Source: Sulfitobacter marinus (GTDB lineage: Bacteria > Pseudomonadota > Alphaproteobacteria > Rhodobacterales > Rhodobacteraceae). From it: a stretch of DNA of 64,000 nt. The stretch lies in assembly GCF_900116285.1 (NCBI RefSeq), contig NZ_FPAJ01000003.1, positions 372,001 through 436,000 on the forward strand, given 5' to 3'. This document shows positions 1 to 8,373 of the stretch, one piece after another (position 1 is the stretch's first letter; the number at the start of each line of letters is the position of its first letter). A program made the translations under genes and the position numbers. The notes under the pieces were generated by a model. It did not search any database. It was not told the DNA's origin and saw only the letters and a list, made by a program, of their open reading frames with translations.

Positions 1-1173
1 AAACAAATCATCCGCTGAATGGGATTTGTGCAGCAACGGGATATAACAGGCTTTGCCCGGCTCAACGCACAGCGAAATGCCCACCAAGTCGGCGACCATT
101 TCATCAAGGCCCGTCGTCTCGGTATCTACTGCCACGTAGCCGAATTCGTAAATCCGGTCGATCCAAGCCTGCAATGTCTTGGCGTCGCTGATCTGCTCAT
201 AACCTGCTTGATCAAAGGGGATTTCCGCCACTTCGCCCCCGTTTTCAACGACCTTCGGTTCCTCAATTACCGGGGCTTCTTTGCCCAACACTTCTGCCAC
301 ACGCTTGGACAGGGTGCGGAACTCCATGTCGGCCAAAAAGCCCAACAGCTTGTCTGCGTCAGGTTCGCGCACCTCAAGATCATCCAGCGTAAAGTCCAGT
401 GGGGTGTTTTCGTCCAGCAAAACCAACTTGCGTGACAGGCGGATCTGATCGGCGTGGTCAATCAAGGTTTGGCGCCGCTTGGGCTGTTTGATCTCTTCGG
501 CGCGCTTGAGCAAAGCATCCAGATCGCCATATTCGTTAATCAGCAATGCGGCTGTTTTGATACCAATACCGGGTGCACCGGGCACGTTATCGACTGAATC
601 ACCTGCCAACGCCTGCACATCCACGACCCGTTCAGGGTAGACGCCGAATTTCTCAAAGACGCCCTCGCGGTCGATGGTTCTGTTTTTCATGGCGTCCAGC
701 ATTTCAACGCCGTCGCCGACCAATTGCATCAGATCCTTGTCAGAACTGATAATGGTACAACGCCCCCCGGCTGCGCGGGCCTGAACGGCGAGGGTCGCGA
801 TGATATCATCGGCCTCATAGCCTTCCTTCTCCTTGCAGGCGATGTTGAAAGCCTCTGTCGCGGTGCGGGTCAACGGGATTTGGGGGCGTAGATCCTCGGG
901 CATGGCCTCGCGGTTGGCTTTGTACAGATCATACATCTCGTTGCGAAACGTGTGGCTGCCCTTGTCGAAAATCACCGCCGCATGGGTCGGTGCGTCCGGG
1001 CCGGTGTTCCCTTCCACATAGCGGTGAAGCATATTGCAAAAACCGGCAACCGCACCGATGGGCAACCCGTCTGACTTGCGCGTCAACGGGGGCAAGGCGT
1101 GGTATGCGCGAAAAATAAACGCCGATCCGTCGATCAGATGCAGATGGTGACCCTTGCCAAATGTGCCGGACAT
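1..1173 (-). CDS. polA: DNA polymerase I, N-terminal part (truncated by window edge)
   Basis: The reading frame is open from an ATG at 1171-1173 down to base 1, giving the first 391 residues; the rest lies outside the window. The protein begins MSGTFGKGHHLHLIDGSAF, the usual start of the 5'-3' exonuclease (FEN-like) domain. It contains acidic metal-binding stretches such as EGYEADDIIATLA and SSDKDLMQL, then the helix-hairpin-helix stretch GDSVDNVPGAPGIGIKTA. A second domain starts around residue 350 with VAVDTETTGLDEM, the DxE motif of a 3'-5' proofreading exonuclease. PolA fills gaps and removes primers in replication and repair. The visible part has no frameshift. Confidence 0.96.
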   Translation of the reverse strand, partial: MSGTFGKGHHLHLIDGSAFIFRAYHALPPLTRKSDGLPIGAVAGFCNMLHRYVEGNTGPDAPTHAAVIFDKGSHTFRNEMYDLYKANREAMPEDLRPQIPLTRTATEAFNIACKEKEGYEADDIIATLAVQARAAGGRCTIISSDKDLMQLVGDGVEMLDAMKNRTIDREGVFEKFGVYPERVVDVQALAGDSVDNVPGAPGIGIKTAALLINEYGDLDALLKRAEEIKQPKRRQTLIDHADQIRLSRKLVLLDENTPLDFTLDDLEVREPDADKLLGFLADMEFRTLSKRVAEVLGKEAPVIEEPKVVENGGEVAEIPFDQAGYEQISDAKTLQAWIDRIYEFGYVAVDTETTGLDEMVADLVGISLCVEPGKACYIPLLHKSHSADDLF

Positions 1174-1260
1174 ATCAGTGCTCCCCCTTGGTGATTGCCC
1201 CCTTTTGCCACGAAGCATCCGTGCCTGCCAGCGGCCATTCTGCTCATACCCCTATTTCAC

Positions 1261-1277
1261 TTTGCCAAATAAACTCC
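1261..1277. repeat. Second copy of the TTTGCCAAATAAACTCC element
   Basis: TTTGCCAAATAAACTCC at 1261-1277 is the exact reverse complement of 34276-34292. Here it lies between the DUF2459 gene and polA, followed by a CCGCGG stretch instead of the larger GC-rich hairpins. Confidence 0.45.
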
Positions 1278-1300
1278 CCGCGGAGCGTCCCGTCCGTGCT

Positions 1301-1948
1301 TCACTCCGCTTGGTAGAGATCAAAGGACAGGCTGACCGACAGGGGCATCGGCGTCCAGAGGCCGAACCGCAAACCCGCGGCGCGCAGTCTGTCACCGATC
1401 CAGACGTTGCAGGTGCGCCAAATGTTGAAACGCCCCTTGGCGGCAAAAAATCCGTCAGTTTGATTGAAACCATCGACGTCGGCAGTGATGGGCTGGCTAT
1501 CGGCATCGGTCGACAAACTGTCCCAAACACCGTCCAAAAGTGCCGCGTATTCGCGGTCGGTGAGGGTAAGGCGTCTTGCATCTAGATCGTCAGGCAGCGC
1601 ACCGGCGATATCAAAGCGCAAAACAGAGCTGTCGCCGACAATCCCGCGCCATAGCGCATACAGGCCCAGATCGGTCGCGTTTCGGGTTTGCGTATAAAAA
1701 TGCTGCGCGCCCCAACCGATCACCAGCCACTGCGCCGCAGGATGATCCAGCCGGATACCTTTGGCAGCCAGCGGGGCAAAATGTTTCTGTGTCATGTCGT
1801 CAAGCGGCAGCACCAGATCGTAATGGATCGGGCCGCTGACCAGCAAAATGCTGCGCGTCTTTTCAGCGGTGTCAGGTGTCGCGCTGCCGGGGATAATCGC
1901 GCCGTAAATGGCACCCATCAGATAGAGGGCGGGCACCAGTGCCAACAC
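1301..1948 (-). CDS. DUF2459 family protein (TIGR02117-like), membrane-anchored
   Basis: This is a protein of about 215 residues with an N-terminal hydrophobic segment (LALVPALYLMGAIYGAIIPG) followed by a soluble domain. That domain has IHYDLVLPL near residue 42 and WLVIGWGAQHFYTQT near residue 74, which match the DUF2459 family; its function is unknown. The GTG at 1946-1948 is the first ordinary start codon. The frame stays open upstream to a CTG at 1973-1975 that overlaps the stop of the preceding gene (CTGA). Starting there would add the basic residues RKPARW before the membrane segment. It sits 27 bases downstream of, and probably in one transcript with, the CHCC zinc-finger gene. Confidence 0.8.
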   Translation of the reverse strand: MLALVPALYLMGAIYGAIIPGSATPDTAEKTRSILLVSGPIHYDLVLPLDDMTQKHFAPLAAKGIRLDHPAAQWLVIGWGAQHFYTQTRNATDLGLYALWRGIVGDSSVLRFDIAGALPDDLDARRLTLTDREYAALLDGVWDSLSTDADSQPITADVDGFNQTDGFFAAKGRFNIWRTCNVWIGDRLRAAGLRFGLWTPMPLSVSLSFDLYQAE

Positions 1949-1971
1949 ACCCAGCCATCGTGCGGGTTTCC

Positions 1972-2151
1972 TCAGAGCTTACCCTCAAAATCTGAATGGA
2001 TGAATTTGCAGTCGCAATAGCCGCATTCAACCCAGCCTTTGTCGTGCGGGATTTGCAGCCACACGCGGGGGTGGCCCAAAGCGCCTTCGCCGCCGTCGCA
2101 CGCGACGCGCCATGTGTTCACGATGCGGGTTTCTGGGGCTTGCAATGTCAT
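1972..2151 (-). CDS. Small CHCC zinc-finger protein (NDUFS6-like, PF10276)
   Basis: This 59-residue protein starts [20 protein letters not shown] and ends at a TGA. Cys18, the GHP near residue 26, and the cluster ECGYCDC at 42-48 match the CHCC zinc-finger fold seen in the 13-kDa (NDUFS6) subunit of mitochondrial complex I and its short bacterial relatives. A good ribosome binding site (AAGGA) lies 7 bases before the ATG. The bacterial members are small zinc proteins of unclear role; a link with respiratory complex I assembly is inference from the mitochondrial homologue. DUF2459 follows directly on the same strand. Confidence 0.88.
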   Translation of the reverse strand: MTLQAPETRIVNTWRVACDGGEGALGHPRVWLQIPHDKGWVECGYCDCKFIHSDFEGKL

Positions 2152-2333
2152 GTGGTCGTCCTTGGCTTGGATGCGATATCGTTATGACCAAACCCAGCCG
2201 TCAGGGCAAGGGGTGGGTCATGTTTTGGCTGGCGGAACTCTACAAGTTTGTAATCTAGAATGAATTGGGTTCACCATAGGGCAATCTACAGTTAAAAGGT
2301 GCAAAACATCTAAATTTTCGGAGCAATCACCCC

Positions 2334-3854
2334 ATGGCACCCCCCAAACCCGTTGTATTGTGCATCTTGGATGGATGGGGGCAGCGCGCCGAGGCCGAAG
2401 GCAATGCGCCTTTGCTTGCGAAAACGCCGAATTTTGATTGGATTATGCAACATTGCCCACATGCCACATTGACGACATTCGGGCCTGACGTGGGCCTGCC
2501 CAAGGGGCAAATGGGCAATTCCGAGGTCGGGCATACCAACATTGGTGCCGGGCGCGTTGTTGCGATGGATTTGGGTCAGATCGACCTTGCGATTGAACAG
2601 GGTAGCTTTGCCAAGAACCCGCCTTTGCTGGAATTTATCGCCAAGCTAAAAAGGACCGGCGGCACGGCGCATTTGATGGGGCTGGTGTCGGATGGCGGGG
2701 TCCATGGCCATCTTTCCCATATGATCGCCGCTGTACAGGCGCTGCACGATCAAGGCATTCCAGTGGTCATTCACGCCTTGACTGATGGCCGCGACGTAGC
2801 CCCGAAATCTGCGCTCGGGTTCTTAGAGACATTGAATGACAATCTGCCCAGTGGCGTGCAAATTGCGACAGTCACGGGTCGTTATTTCGCGATGGACCGC
2901 GATAATCGCTGGGACCGTGTCGCCAAAGCGTATCGTGCAATCGTTCAGGGGCAAGGCGAGGTGCGCGCGGAAACAGCCCTTGAGGCCGTGAATGCCGCTT
3001 ATGAGCGCGGCGAAAACGATGAATTCATCCACCCAACAGTCATCGCGGGCTATGAAGGTGCCAAGGATGGCGACGGGTTGTTCTGCCTGAATTTCCGTGC
3101 CGACCGCGCCCGCGAGATTATGGCGGCCATCGGTGCCCCTGATTTTGAGGCTTTTGACACAGGCATCAGGCCGGAGTGGGCCGCATTGATGGGGATGGCC
3201 GAATATTCTGCCGCACACAGTATTTACACCTCAACGATGTATCCCAAGCCGCAGATTGTGAACACGCTGGGGTCTTGGGTGGCGCAGCATGGATTGCGTC
3301 AGTTCCGGCTGGCCGAGACGGAAAAATATCCCCATGTGACGTTCTTTTTGAATGGAGGCGAGGAAACCCCGGACGCGGGTGAGGATCGCTTTATGCCCAA
3401 GTCGCCGGATGTCGCGACCTATGATCTGCAACCCGAGATGTCATCGGCGCAGGTGACCGACAGTTTTGTTGGGGCGATCCACGAGGGCTATGATCTGATC
3501 GTGGTCAATTACGCGAACCCTGACATGGTTGGGCATACCGGCGATCTGGCCGCTGCCATCACCGCCTGCGAGGCCGTCGATCAAGGGCTGGGGCGTGTGT
3601 TAAAGGCGCTTGATGCCGTGGGCGGCGCGATGATTATCACCGCAGACCATGGCAATTGCGAGACGATGATTGATCCTGAAACCGGTGGCCCGCATACGGC
3701 ACATACATTGAACCCTGTGCCGGTGGCTGTTGTGGGTGGCCCTGACGGTGCGCATTTGCGCAAAGGGCGGCTTGCCGATCTGGCCCCGACAGTTTTGCAA
3801 CTGATGGGGCTAAAGCAGCCCGCAGAGATGACTGGAAAGTCCTTGTTGGAATGA
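2334..3854 (+). CDS. gpmI: 2,3-bisphosphoglycerate-independent phosphoglycerate mutase
   Basis: It interconverts 3-phosphoglycerate and 2-phosphoglycerate in glycolysis and gluconeogenesis. At 506 residues it has the family's length. The alkaline-phosphatase-like metal site is visible: ILDGW at 11-15 with Asp13, the phosphoserine motif GNSEVGHTN with Ser63, and TADHGNCETM near residue 440 supplying Asp, His and further ligands. GGAG at 2320-2323 serves as ribosome binding site. The next gene starts 4 bases before its stop (ATGA overlap), so gpmI and the two downstream envelope genes probably form one transcript. The region 2152-2333 before it is the shared divergent promoter region with the CHCC gene. 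Confidence 0.98.
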   Translation: MAPPKPVVLCILDGWGQRAEAEGNAPLLAKTPNFDWIMQHCPHATLTTFGPDVGLPKGQMGNSEVGHTNIGAGRVVAMDLGQIDLAIEQGSFAKNPPLLEFIAKLKRTGGTAHLMGLVSDGGVHGHLSHMIAAVQALHDQGIPVVIHALTDGRDVAPKSALGFLETLNDNLPSGVQIATVTGRYFAMDRDNRWDRVAKAYRAIVQGQGEVRAETALEAVNAAYERGENDEFIHPTVIAGYEGAKDGDGLFCLNFRADRAREIMAAIGAPDFEAFDTGIRPEWAALMGMAEYSAAHSIYTSTMYPKPQIVNTLGSWVAQHGLRQFRLAETEKYPHVTFFLNGGEETPDAGEDRFMPKSPDVATYDLQPEMSSAQVTDSFVGAIHEGYDLIVVNYANPDMVGHTGDLAAAITACEAVDQGLGRVLKALDAVGGAMIITADHGNCETMIDPETGGPHTAHTLNPVPVAVVGGPDGAHLRKGRLADLAPTVLQLMGLKQPAEMTGKSLLE

Positions 3855-4981
3855 TCCGGATCGTCGCCCTTTTTCTGCTGATCTGGCCTTTGGCTGCCTT
3901 TGCGCAGACCGAGGCGGCGGATCAGGCACGCCGCGCGATGGGCGATCTTGAACGGGCATCGGCAAAATTAGACGCTGCAGAAGGGGCACGCGACCGGGTT
4001 CAGGCGTTGACCCAAACGATCCAAGCCTTTGAGGTTGGATTGGGGGCGATGCGCGAGGGGCTGCGGCAAGCGGCGATAAACGAGGCGCAGCTTAGCAAAC
4101 GGCTTGAGGCGCGCGATGGTGAGGTGGCGCAGTTGCTGGGCGTCTTGCAAAGCGTCGGTGGCAACCCGTCGCCCACGGTATTCTTGCATCCCGCCGGACC
4201 GATCGGTACTGCCCGTGCTGGCATGTTGCTGGCCGAACTGACGCCTACATTGAATGCCCGTGCAGACAAGCTGCGACAGGATTTGAAAGACGTGCAAACC
4301 CTGCGGGTGCTGCAAACGGATGCCGCGCAGCAGCTTCAGGAAGGGCTTACGGAAATACAGCGCGCCCGCACCGAATTGAACAAAGCCATGGCCAACCGGA
4401 CCGATTTGCCCAAACGGTTCACCGAAGATCCGGTGCGCACGGCAATCTTGATCTCGACGTCGGAAACGCTGTCAGGTTTTGCCAGCGGTCTGTCGGAAAT
4501 GACGACCGAGCGGATTGAACCCGCCCCATTGGATATCGAGGGTCAAGTGGGCGAGCTTCCCTTGCCGGTGCAGGGCCTTGTTTTGCGCGGTGCCAACGAG
4601 GCGGACGCAGCTGGGGTGGTTAGACCCGGTATGATCCTGGCCACGCGGCCCCGCGCGATTGTGACAACCCCGGCAGCGGCGACAATCCGCTATACCGGCG
4701 AACTTTTGGACCTTGGCAATGTGATCATCCTTGAGCCGCGCGCGGATACCCTATTTGTCTTGGCGGGGTTGGATACGGTTTACGGCACTGCGGGTCAGGT
4801 GATCGCCGCGGGCACGCCGATTGGTTTGATGGGGGCACCGTCGTTAAGCACTGATAATGCCTTGTCACCTATTAGTGATGGGGCTGGTGTCGAGCGTTCA
4901 GAAACGCTCTACATAGAAGTAAGAGAGAATAATATCCCACAGGACCCGGCAGAATGGTTCCTAACCGACAAGGATGGATGA
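3851..4981 (+). CDS. EnvC-like murein hydrolase activator (degenerate LytM domain)
   Basis: A signal peptide (cleavage after AFA near residue 18) is followed by about 160 residues of predicted coiled coil rich in Ala, Glu, Arg and Leu, then a C-terminal M23/LytM-type beta domain from about residue 245. The domain keeps the family's glycine pattern and ends TLYIEVRENN, IPQDPAEWF. The zinc-binding histidines are gone: the usual LYAHL is FVLAG and the usual HLHFEVR is TLYIEVR. That is the pattern of EnvC, which activates amidases instead of cutting peptidoglycan itself. It is coupled to gpmI by an ATGA overlap and overlaps or abuts ctpA, an arrangement I know from other alphaproteobacteria. Confidence 0.87.
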   Translation: MIRIVALFLLIWPLAAFAQTEAADQARRAMGDLERASAKLDAAEGARDRVQALTQTIQAFEVGLGAMREGLRQAAINEAQLSKRLEARDGEVAQLLGVLQSVGGNPSPTVFLHPAGPIGTARAGMLLAELTPTLNARADKLRQDLKDVQTLRVLQTDAAQQLQEGLTEIQRARTELNKAMANRTDLPKRFTEDPVRTAILISTSETLSGFASGLSEMTTERIEPAPLDIEGQVGELPLPVQGLVLRGANEADAAGVVRPGMILATRPRAIVTTPAAATIRYTGELLDLGNVIILEPRADTLFVLAGLDTVYGTAGQVIAAGTPIGLMGAPSLSTDNALSPISDGAGVERSETLYIEVRENNIPQDPAEWFLTDKDG

Positions 4982-4985
4982 GCAT

Positions 4986-6323
4986 ATGAAGAAATTTGTG
5001 ATGGCCGCCGTTGGTGGCACGCTGGCAGGCGTGATCGCAACGACGCAAATCGCGGGCCCCCTGCTGGCCCAAGAAGCGGCCAAAACGGGCAATGTCTATG
5101 AGCAGCTGGATTTGTTCGGTGACATTTTCGAACGCATCCGCGCCCAGTATGTCGAGGAAGTCGATACAGAAGAACTGATCGAGGCGGCGATCAACGGAAT
5201 GCTCACGTCTCTTGACCCGCATTCCAGTTATCTGTCCCCCAAAGACGCGCTAAAGATGCGCGACCAAACCCGTGGTGAATTTGGCGGATTGGGCATCGAA
5301 GTCACGCAAGAAGAAGGCTTTGTCAAAGTCGTCTCGCCAATAGACGAGACACCTGCCTCAGAGGCGGGGATAGAAGCGGGGGATTTCATCACCCATGTTA
5401 ATGGCGAAAGCCTGCTGGGTCTGACGCTGGATGATGCGGTCGAACTGATGCGCGGGCCCGTAGGTTCCGAAATCATCATCACCGTCGTGCGCGAAGGCGA
5501 GAGCGAGCCGTTCGATGTATCCCTTGTACGCGACACGATCCAGCTCACGGCGGTACGCAGCCGCTCTGTCGGCGATGCTGTGGTGATGCGCGTAACGACG
5601 TTTAATGAACAAACCTATCCCAAGCTTAAGGAAGGTCTTGAAGAACAGATCGAGGCTGCGGGCGGTATCGACAAAGTCAGCGGTATTGTCATCGACCTGC
5701 GCAACAATCCGGGCGGGTTGCTGAACCAGGCCATCGCGGTTTCGGATGCGTTCCTGGAAGAAGGCGAGATCGTCAGCACACGCGGCCGCGATGCAGCGGA
5801 TAGTGACCGCACCAACGCCACACCGGGCGATCTGGCGCAAGGCAAACCCATCGTTGTGTTGATCAACGGCGGGTCCGCATCGGCCTCCGAGATTGTTGCC
5901 GGTGCATTGCAAGATCACCGGCGCGCGATTGTCGTGGGCACCAAAAGCTTTGGCAAGGGGTCGGTCCAGACCATCATGCCACTGCGCGGCGATAGCGCGA
6001 TGCGCCTGACCACGGCACGGTATTATACGCCGTCGGGGCGGTCTATTCAGGCGGTTGGCGTATCCCCTGATATCGTGGTTGCACAGCCGCCGCTAAAGCC
6101 TGCCGGTGAGGACGATGATGCTGCAAACAGCCGTCCCTTGCGGTCCGAGGCTGACCTGCGCGGCAGCCTGAACAACGACAGCCTGACCGAAGACGAGATC
6201 GAACAGATCAAGGCAGACCGTGAAAAAGCCGAAGAAGCAGCGGCGCTTCGCGAGGAGGATTATCAGTTGGCCTATGCGATTGATATTCTCAAGGGGCTGT
6301 CCGCCTTGGGTCCTAAAGACTGA
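4986..6323 (+). CDS. ctpA: Carboxy-terminal processing protease, S41 family
   Basis: This is a periplasmic serine protease with an N-terminal signal or anchor (about 1-29), a PDZ domain around 95-175 (GGLGIEV ... GDFITHVNG) and the S41 catalytic domain around 190-360. The serine cluster GGSASASE at 296-302 and Lys324 in GKGSVQ form the Ser-Lys dyad. I chose the ATG at 4986 because it gives a normal MKKF signal sequence; an in-frame ATG at 4974 overlaps the envC gene by 8 bases and is possible. CtpA proteases trim envelope proteins and cell-wall hydrolases, which fits its place behind the EnvC-like activator. A strong terminator follows at 6355. Confidence 0.95.
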   Translation: MKKFVMAAVGGTLAGVIATTQIAGPLLAQEAAKTGNVYEQLDLFGDIFERIRAQYVEEVDTEELIEAAINGMLTSLDPHSSYLSPKDALKMRDQTRGEFGGLGIEVTQEEGFVKVVSPIDETPASEAGIEAGDFITHVNGESLLGLTLDDAVELMRGPVGSEIIITVVREGESEPFDVSLVRDTIQLTAVRSRSVGDAVVMRVTTFNEQTYPKLKEGLEEQIEAAGGIDKVSGIVIDLRNNPGGLLNQAIAVSDAFLEEGEIVSTRGRDAADSDRTNATPGDLAQGKPIVVLINGGSASASEIVAGALQDHRRAIVVGTKSFGKGSVQTIMPLRGDSAMRLTTARYYTPSGRSIQAVGVSPDIVVAQPPLKPAGEDDDAANSRPLRSEADLRGSLNNDSLTEDEIEQIKADREKAEEAAALREEDYQLAYAIDILKGLSALGPKD

Positions 6324-6354
6324 TCTAAAAAGCTTAGATCGTTGACTGAAATTG

Positions 6355-6384
6355 AAAGGCCGCCCTGTGATGGGGCGGCCTTTT
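6355..6384 (+). terminator. Rho-independent terminator after ctpA
   Basis: The stem AAAGGCCGCC / GGCGGCCTTT with a short loop runs straight into a T tract. It lies 31 bases after the ctpA stop and should end the gpmI-envC-ctpA transcript. A second small hairpin, GATCTAA / TTAGATC at 6322-6340, overlaps the stop codon. Confidence 0.85.
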
Positions 6385-6385
6385 C

Positions 6386-6421
6386 GCTGCGCAGCACAGA
6401 AAAAATGCTGCGCAGCATTTT
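6386..6421. repeat. Palindromic repeat pair (GCTGCGCAGC twice)
   Basis: GCTGCGCAGC occurs at 6386-6395 and again inside a perfect 20-base palindrome, AAAATGCTGCGCAGCATTTT, at 6402-6421. The palindrome can act as a terminator on both strands because it is flanked by A and T runs. It lies between the ctpA terminator and the converging gene that ends at 6522. Confidence 0.6.
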
Positions 6422-6521
6422 GAGGGGTGGTGAAGTCTCGCGCGCGGCTAAACGGCTATATGAAATGGGACTATGAAAGGCGGCAGGGCGGTTTCAAGCA
6501 GACCCTGCGAAGTAGGGATCA

Positions 6522-6893
6522 TTACGCCGTTTCGATGCAATGCCGCCTGAACGCGCGTTTGAGCATCTCAAGTTCGGCACGCAGCAATTCCAGCTCTGCC
6601 CGTTGATCGATATTTGTCACTTCGTCGCCAATAATAACCACGTCACCAATTTTCTGACCGGTCTCGTTATCAGTGACCACAATCACCTGAATGCCGTCCG
6701 CAATTGCGCTGGCGGGGACCGGGATGGTCAAAGACCAGCGATCTGCGGCGTCGGCCTTGGTCAGTTTGAAATCGGGGACGTCCGCGTTATCGTGGGTCAC
6801 GGCGATGTCGGGCTTGCTCTCACCCGAACCGGTAATGTTGCCCTGCCATATCCCTTCCAGCATGTGAGTTTTGGTCAGTTTCAAAGTGCTCAT
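6522..6893 (-). CDS. Hypothetical protein, beta-rich with C-terminal coiled coil
   Basis: This 123-residue protein begins MSTLKLTKTHMLEGIWQG. About 80 residues look beta-rich (MLEGIWQGNITG, WSLTIPVPAS, GIQVIVVTDNETGQ). They are followed by VVIIGDEVTNI and a short heptad-like helix with AELELLRAELEMLKRA at about 98-113. No signal peptide is seen. I do not recognise a named family, though similar small proteins are familiar from roseobacters. The gene lies 10 bases downstream of the DUF6478 gene on the same strand, so the two are probably co-transcribed. Its 3' end faces ctpA across the palindromic repeat. Confidence 0.72.
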   Translation of the reverse strand: MSTLKLTKTHMLEGIWQGNITGSGESKPDIAVTHDNADVPDFKLTKADAADRWSLTIPVPASAIADGIQVIVVTDNETGQKIGDVVIIGDEVTNIDQRAELELLRAELEMLKRAFRRHCIETA

Positions 6894-6903
6894 CCAAATA
6901 CTC

Positions 6904-7677
6904 CTAAAGCTGGGCGCGGGGGCGACGCGAGAATGTCATGTCACGCAAAATGATCTCGTTCATTTCGGGGCCTTCAAAAATCAGATCGATCCATGCCTTT
7001 TCAACCCGTTTTTCGTTCATTTTAGAATAGCCCAGATCGAATTCGACCATGACATTGGGTTGATGGAGCGGTAGTTCGCGCACGATTTGTTCGGTGTTCG
7101 GCCCATGGCGGATGTTCAAGCGCGCAAAAATCTCGATCGGTTTTTCCATCTCGACGATGGTGCGCATTTGCAAAAGATGTGTACGTTTCAACCCGACTGC
7201 AAAGTCCTCTGGCAGGTCCAAAACAAGGGACAGAAACGACCCGTCAAATCGGAACACATCCAGACGCAAGCCATAGGGGGCCAGATCTGCCTCGTGCAGG
7301 TTGCGCAACTGGCGGACGCCCAGCTCTGACAATGCGCAATCATGAAAAAGCGTAAGCTCGGTACCCAATGGTGCCTTGGTCTTGGCAGAGGACAAACCGG
7401 GCACAGGCAACGGAATACGCCACAATGTGGGGCGCCAGGACCAGTCTGCATTATGCGGCTTTCTGAACGTGGTAGAGCCAACGATGGGCAGTGCCATGCG
7501 TTCTTGTGCGACTTGAATGAAGCTATCCAAACGGGTCTTGAGGGCCCAAGCCTCGTGAAACTGTCGCCGCAGGGTTTCCATGGGAACGTCGTTCGCTTTT
7601 TGGGTATTGCGCGCCCATCTTTGCGAAATCCACTTGGATACTGCGGCGTTCAAAAATTGTGTGCCAAATTTGGCCAT
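6904..7677 (-). CDS. DUF6478 family protein
   Basis: This cytoplasmic protein of 257 residues lacks a signal peptide and membrane segments. The stretches RPTLWRIPLPVPGLSSAKTK and LGTELTLFHDC, and the C-terminal region with VMVEFDLGYSKMNEKRVEKAW and RRPRAQL, match a family I know as DUF6478, which is restricted to Rhodobacterales; the function is unknown. The end TFSRRPRAQL is basic. It is followed after 10 bases by the small beta/coiled-coil protein, so they may act together. The family name is from memory and would be settled by a profile search. Confidence 0.78.
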   Translation of the reverse strand: MAKFGTQFLNAAVSKWISQRWARNTQKANDVPMETLRRQFHEAWALKTRLDSFIQVAQERMALPIVGSTTFRKPHNADWSWRPTLWRIPLPVPGLSSAKTKAPLGTELTLFHDCALSELGVRQLRNLHEADLAPYGLRLDVFRFDGSFLSLVLDLPEDFAVGLKRTHLLQMRTIVEMEKPIEIFARLNIRHGPNTEQIVRELPLHQPNVMVEFDLGYSKMNEKRVEKAWIDLIFEGPEMNEIILRDMTFSRRPRAQL

Positions 7678-7770
7678 ACCTGCCTGCTGCCCTGTTTTTG
7701 GTCGTCTATATCACGGAACCCTATCGTTTGGCGCAGATTGGTTCAAATGAATTGCCGCGTGGTCCACGGG

Positions 7771-8373
7771 TCAGTTCTTGAGGGGCACGCTTGTTGCAGG
7801 TTCGGGGGTGGCCTTGGTGCTTTGCTGAACCAGCGTGATCACGAGATCACGGCCGACACTTGTAGTGATCAGCCCGTTTTCAGGGCCGTAAACTGCAATC
7901 CCCGCAAGCTGGCTGCCAATACGGGCCGCACCGCGCCAGTGGGTCGGGGAAAGGCCCCCAACAGGTATTTTCCCGCGCGCCCGGAAGGTCACGATGCCTT
8001 CGGCCGTTTGAATGGCGCTGAGGTTGGTTAGCCCGCTGGCGGCGGCAATTTGCTGTGCAGAAGGGAGCGTTGCGGTGCCACTGCTGGCCAGACTGATGGT
8101 GATCAATCCGCGTGGTGCCGATCCGGCGGCATCGCGCATGCCCAAGAGATCGCAGCGCATCATCACCATAAAATCGGGTGTCATGCTGGCCTGATCAATA
8201 CAAAATCCAGGCGGCGCGACCAAAACCGCGCCGCTGGCCATCATAGCGCGGGTGACAGGGGCGGCGGAATTGCCCGCTAAATCTAGGTTGAATGGGCCCT
8301 GACCGGCTTCGCAAGCGGTCAGGGTCATAAATCCAATGGCGGCTAACGAACCCTTAAAGGTCCATGTAGTCAT
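7771..8373 (-). CDS. Putative lipoprotein of about 200 residues
   Basis: Starting at the ATG at 8371-8373, the protein reads [18 protein letters not shown] followed by TACEAG, a lipobox (LTAC) with the lipidated Cys at about residue 21. A possible ribosome binding site (AAGGCGGA) precedes this ATG; an ATG 18 bases upstream is less likely. The mature part has two cysteines ([14 protein letters not shown]) that could form a disulfide in the periplasm. No named domain is recognised. The start lies inside the last codons of ilvD (20-base overlap), which suggests translational coupling to it. Confidence 0.78.
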   Translation of the reverse strand: MTTWTFKGSLAAIGFMTLTACEAGQGPFNLDLAGNSAAPVTRAMMASGAVLVAPPGFCIDQASMTPDFMVMMRCDLLGMRDAAGSAPRGLITISLASSGTATLPSAQQIAAASGLTNLSAIQTAEGIVTFRARGKIPVGGLSPTHWRGAARIGSQLAGIAVYGPENGLITTSVGRDLVITLVQQSTKATPEPATSVPLKN

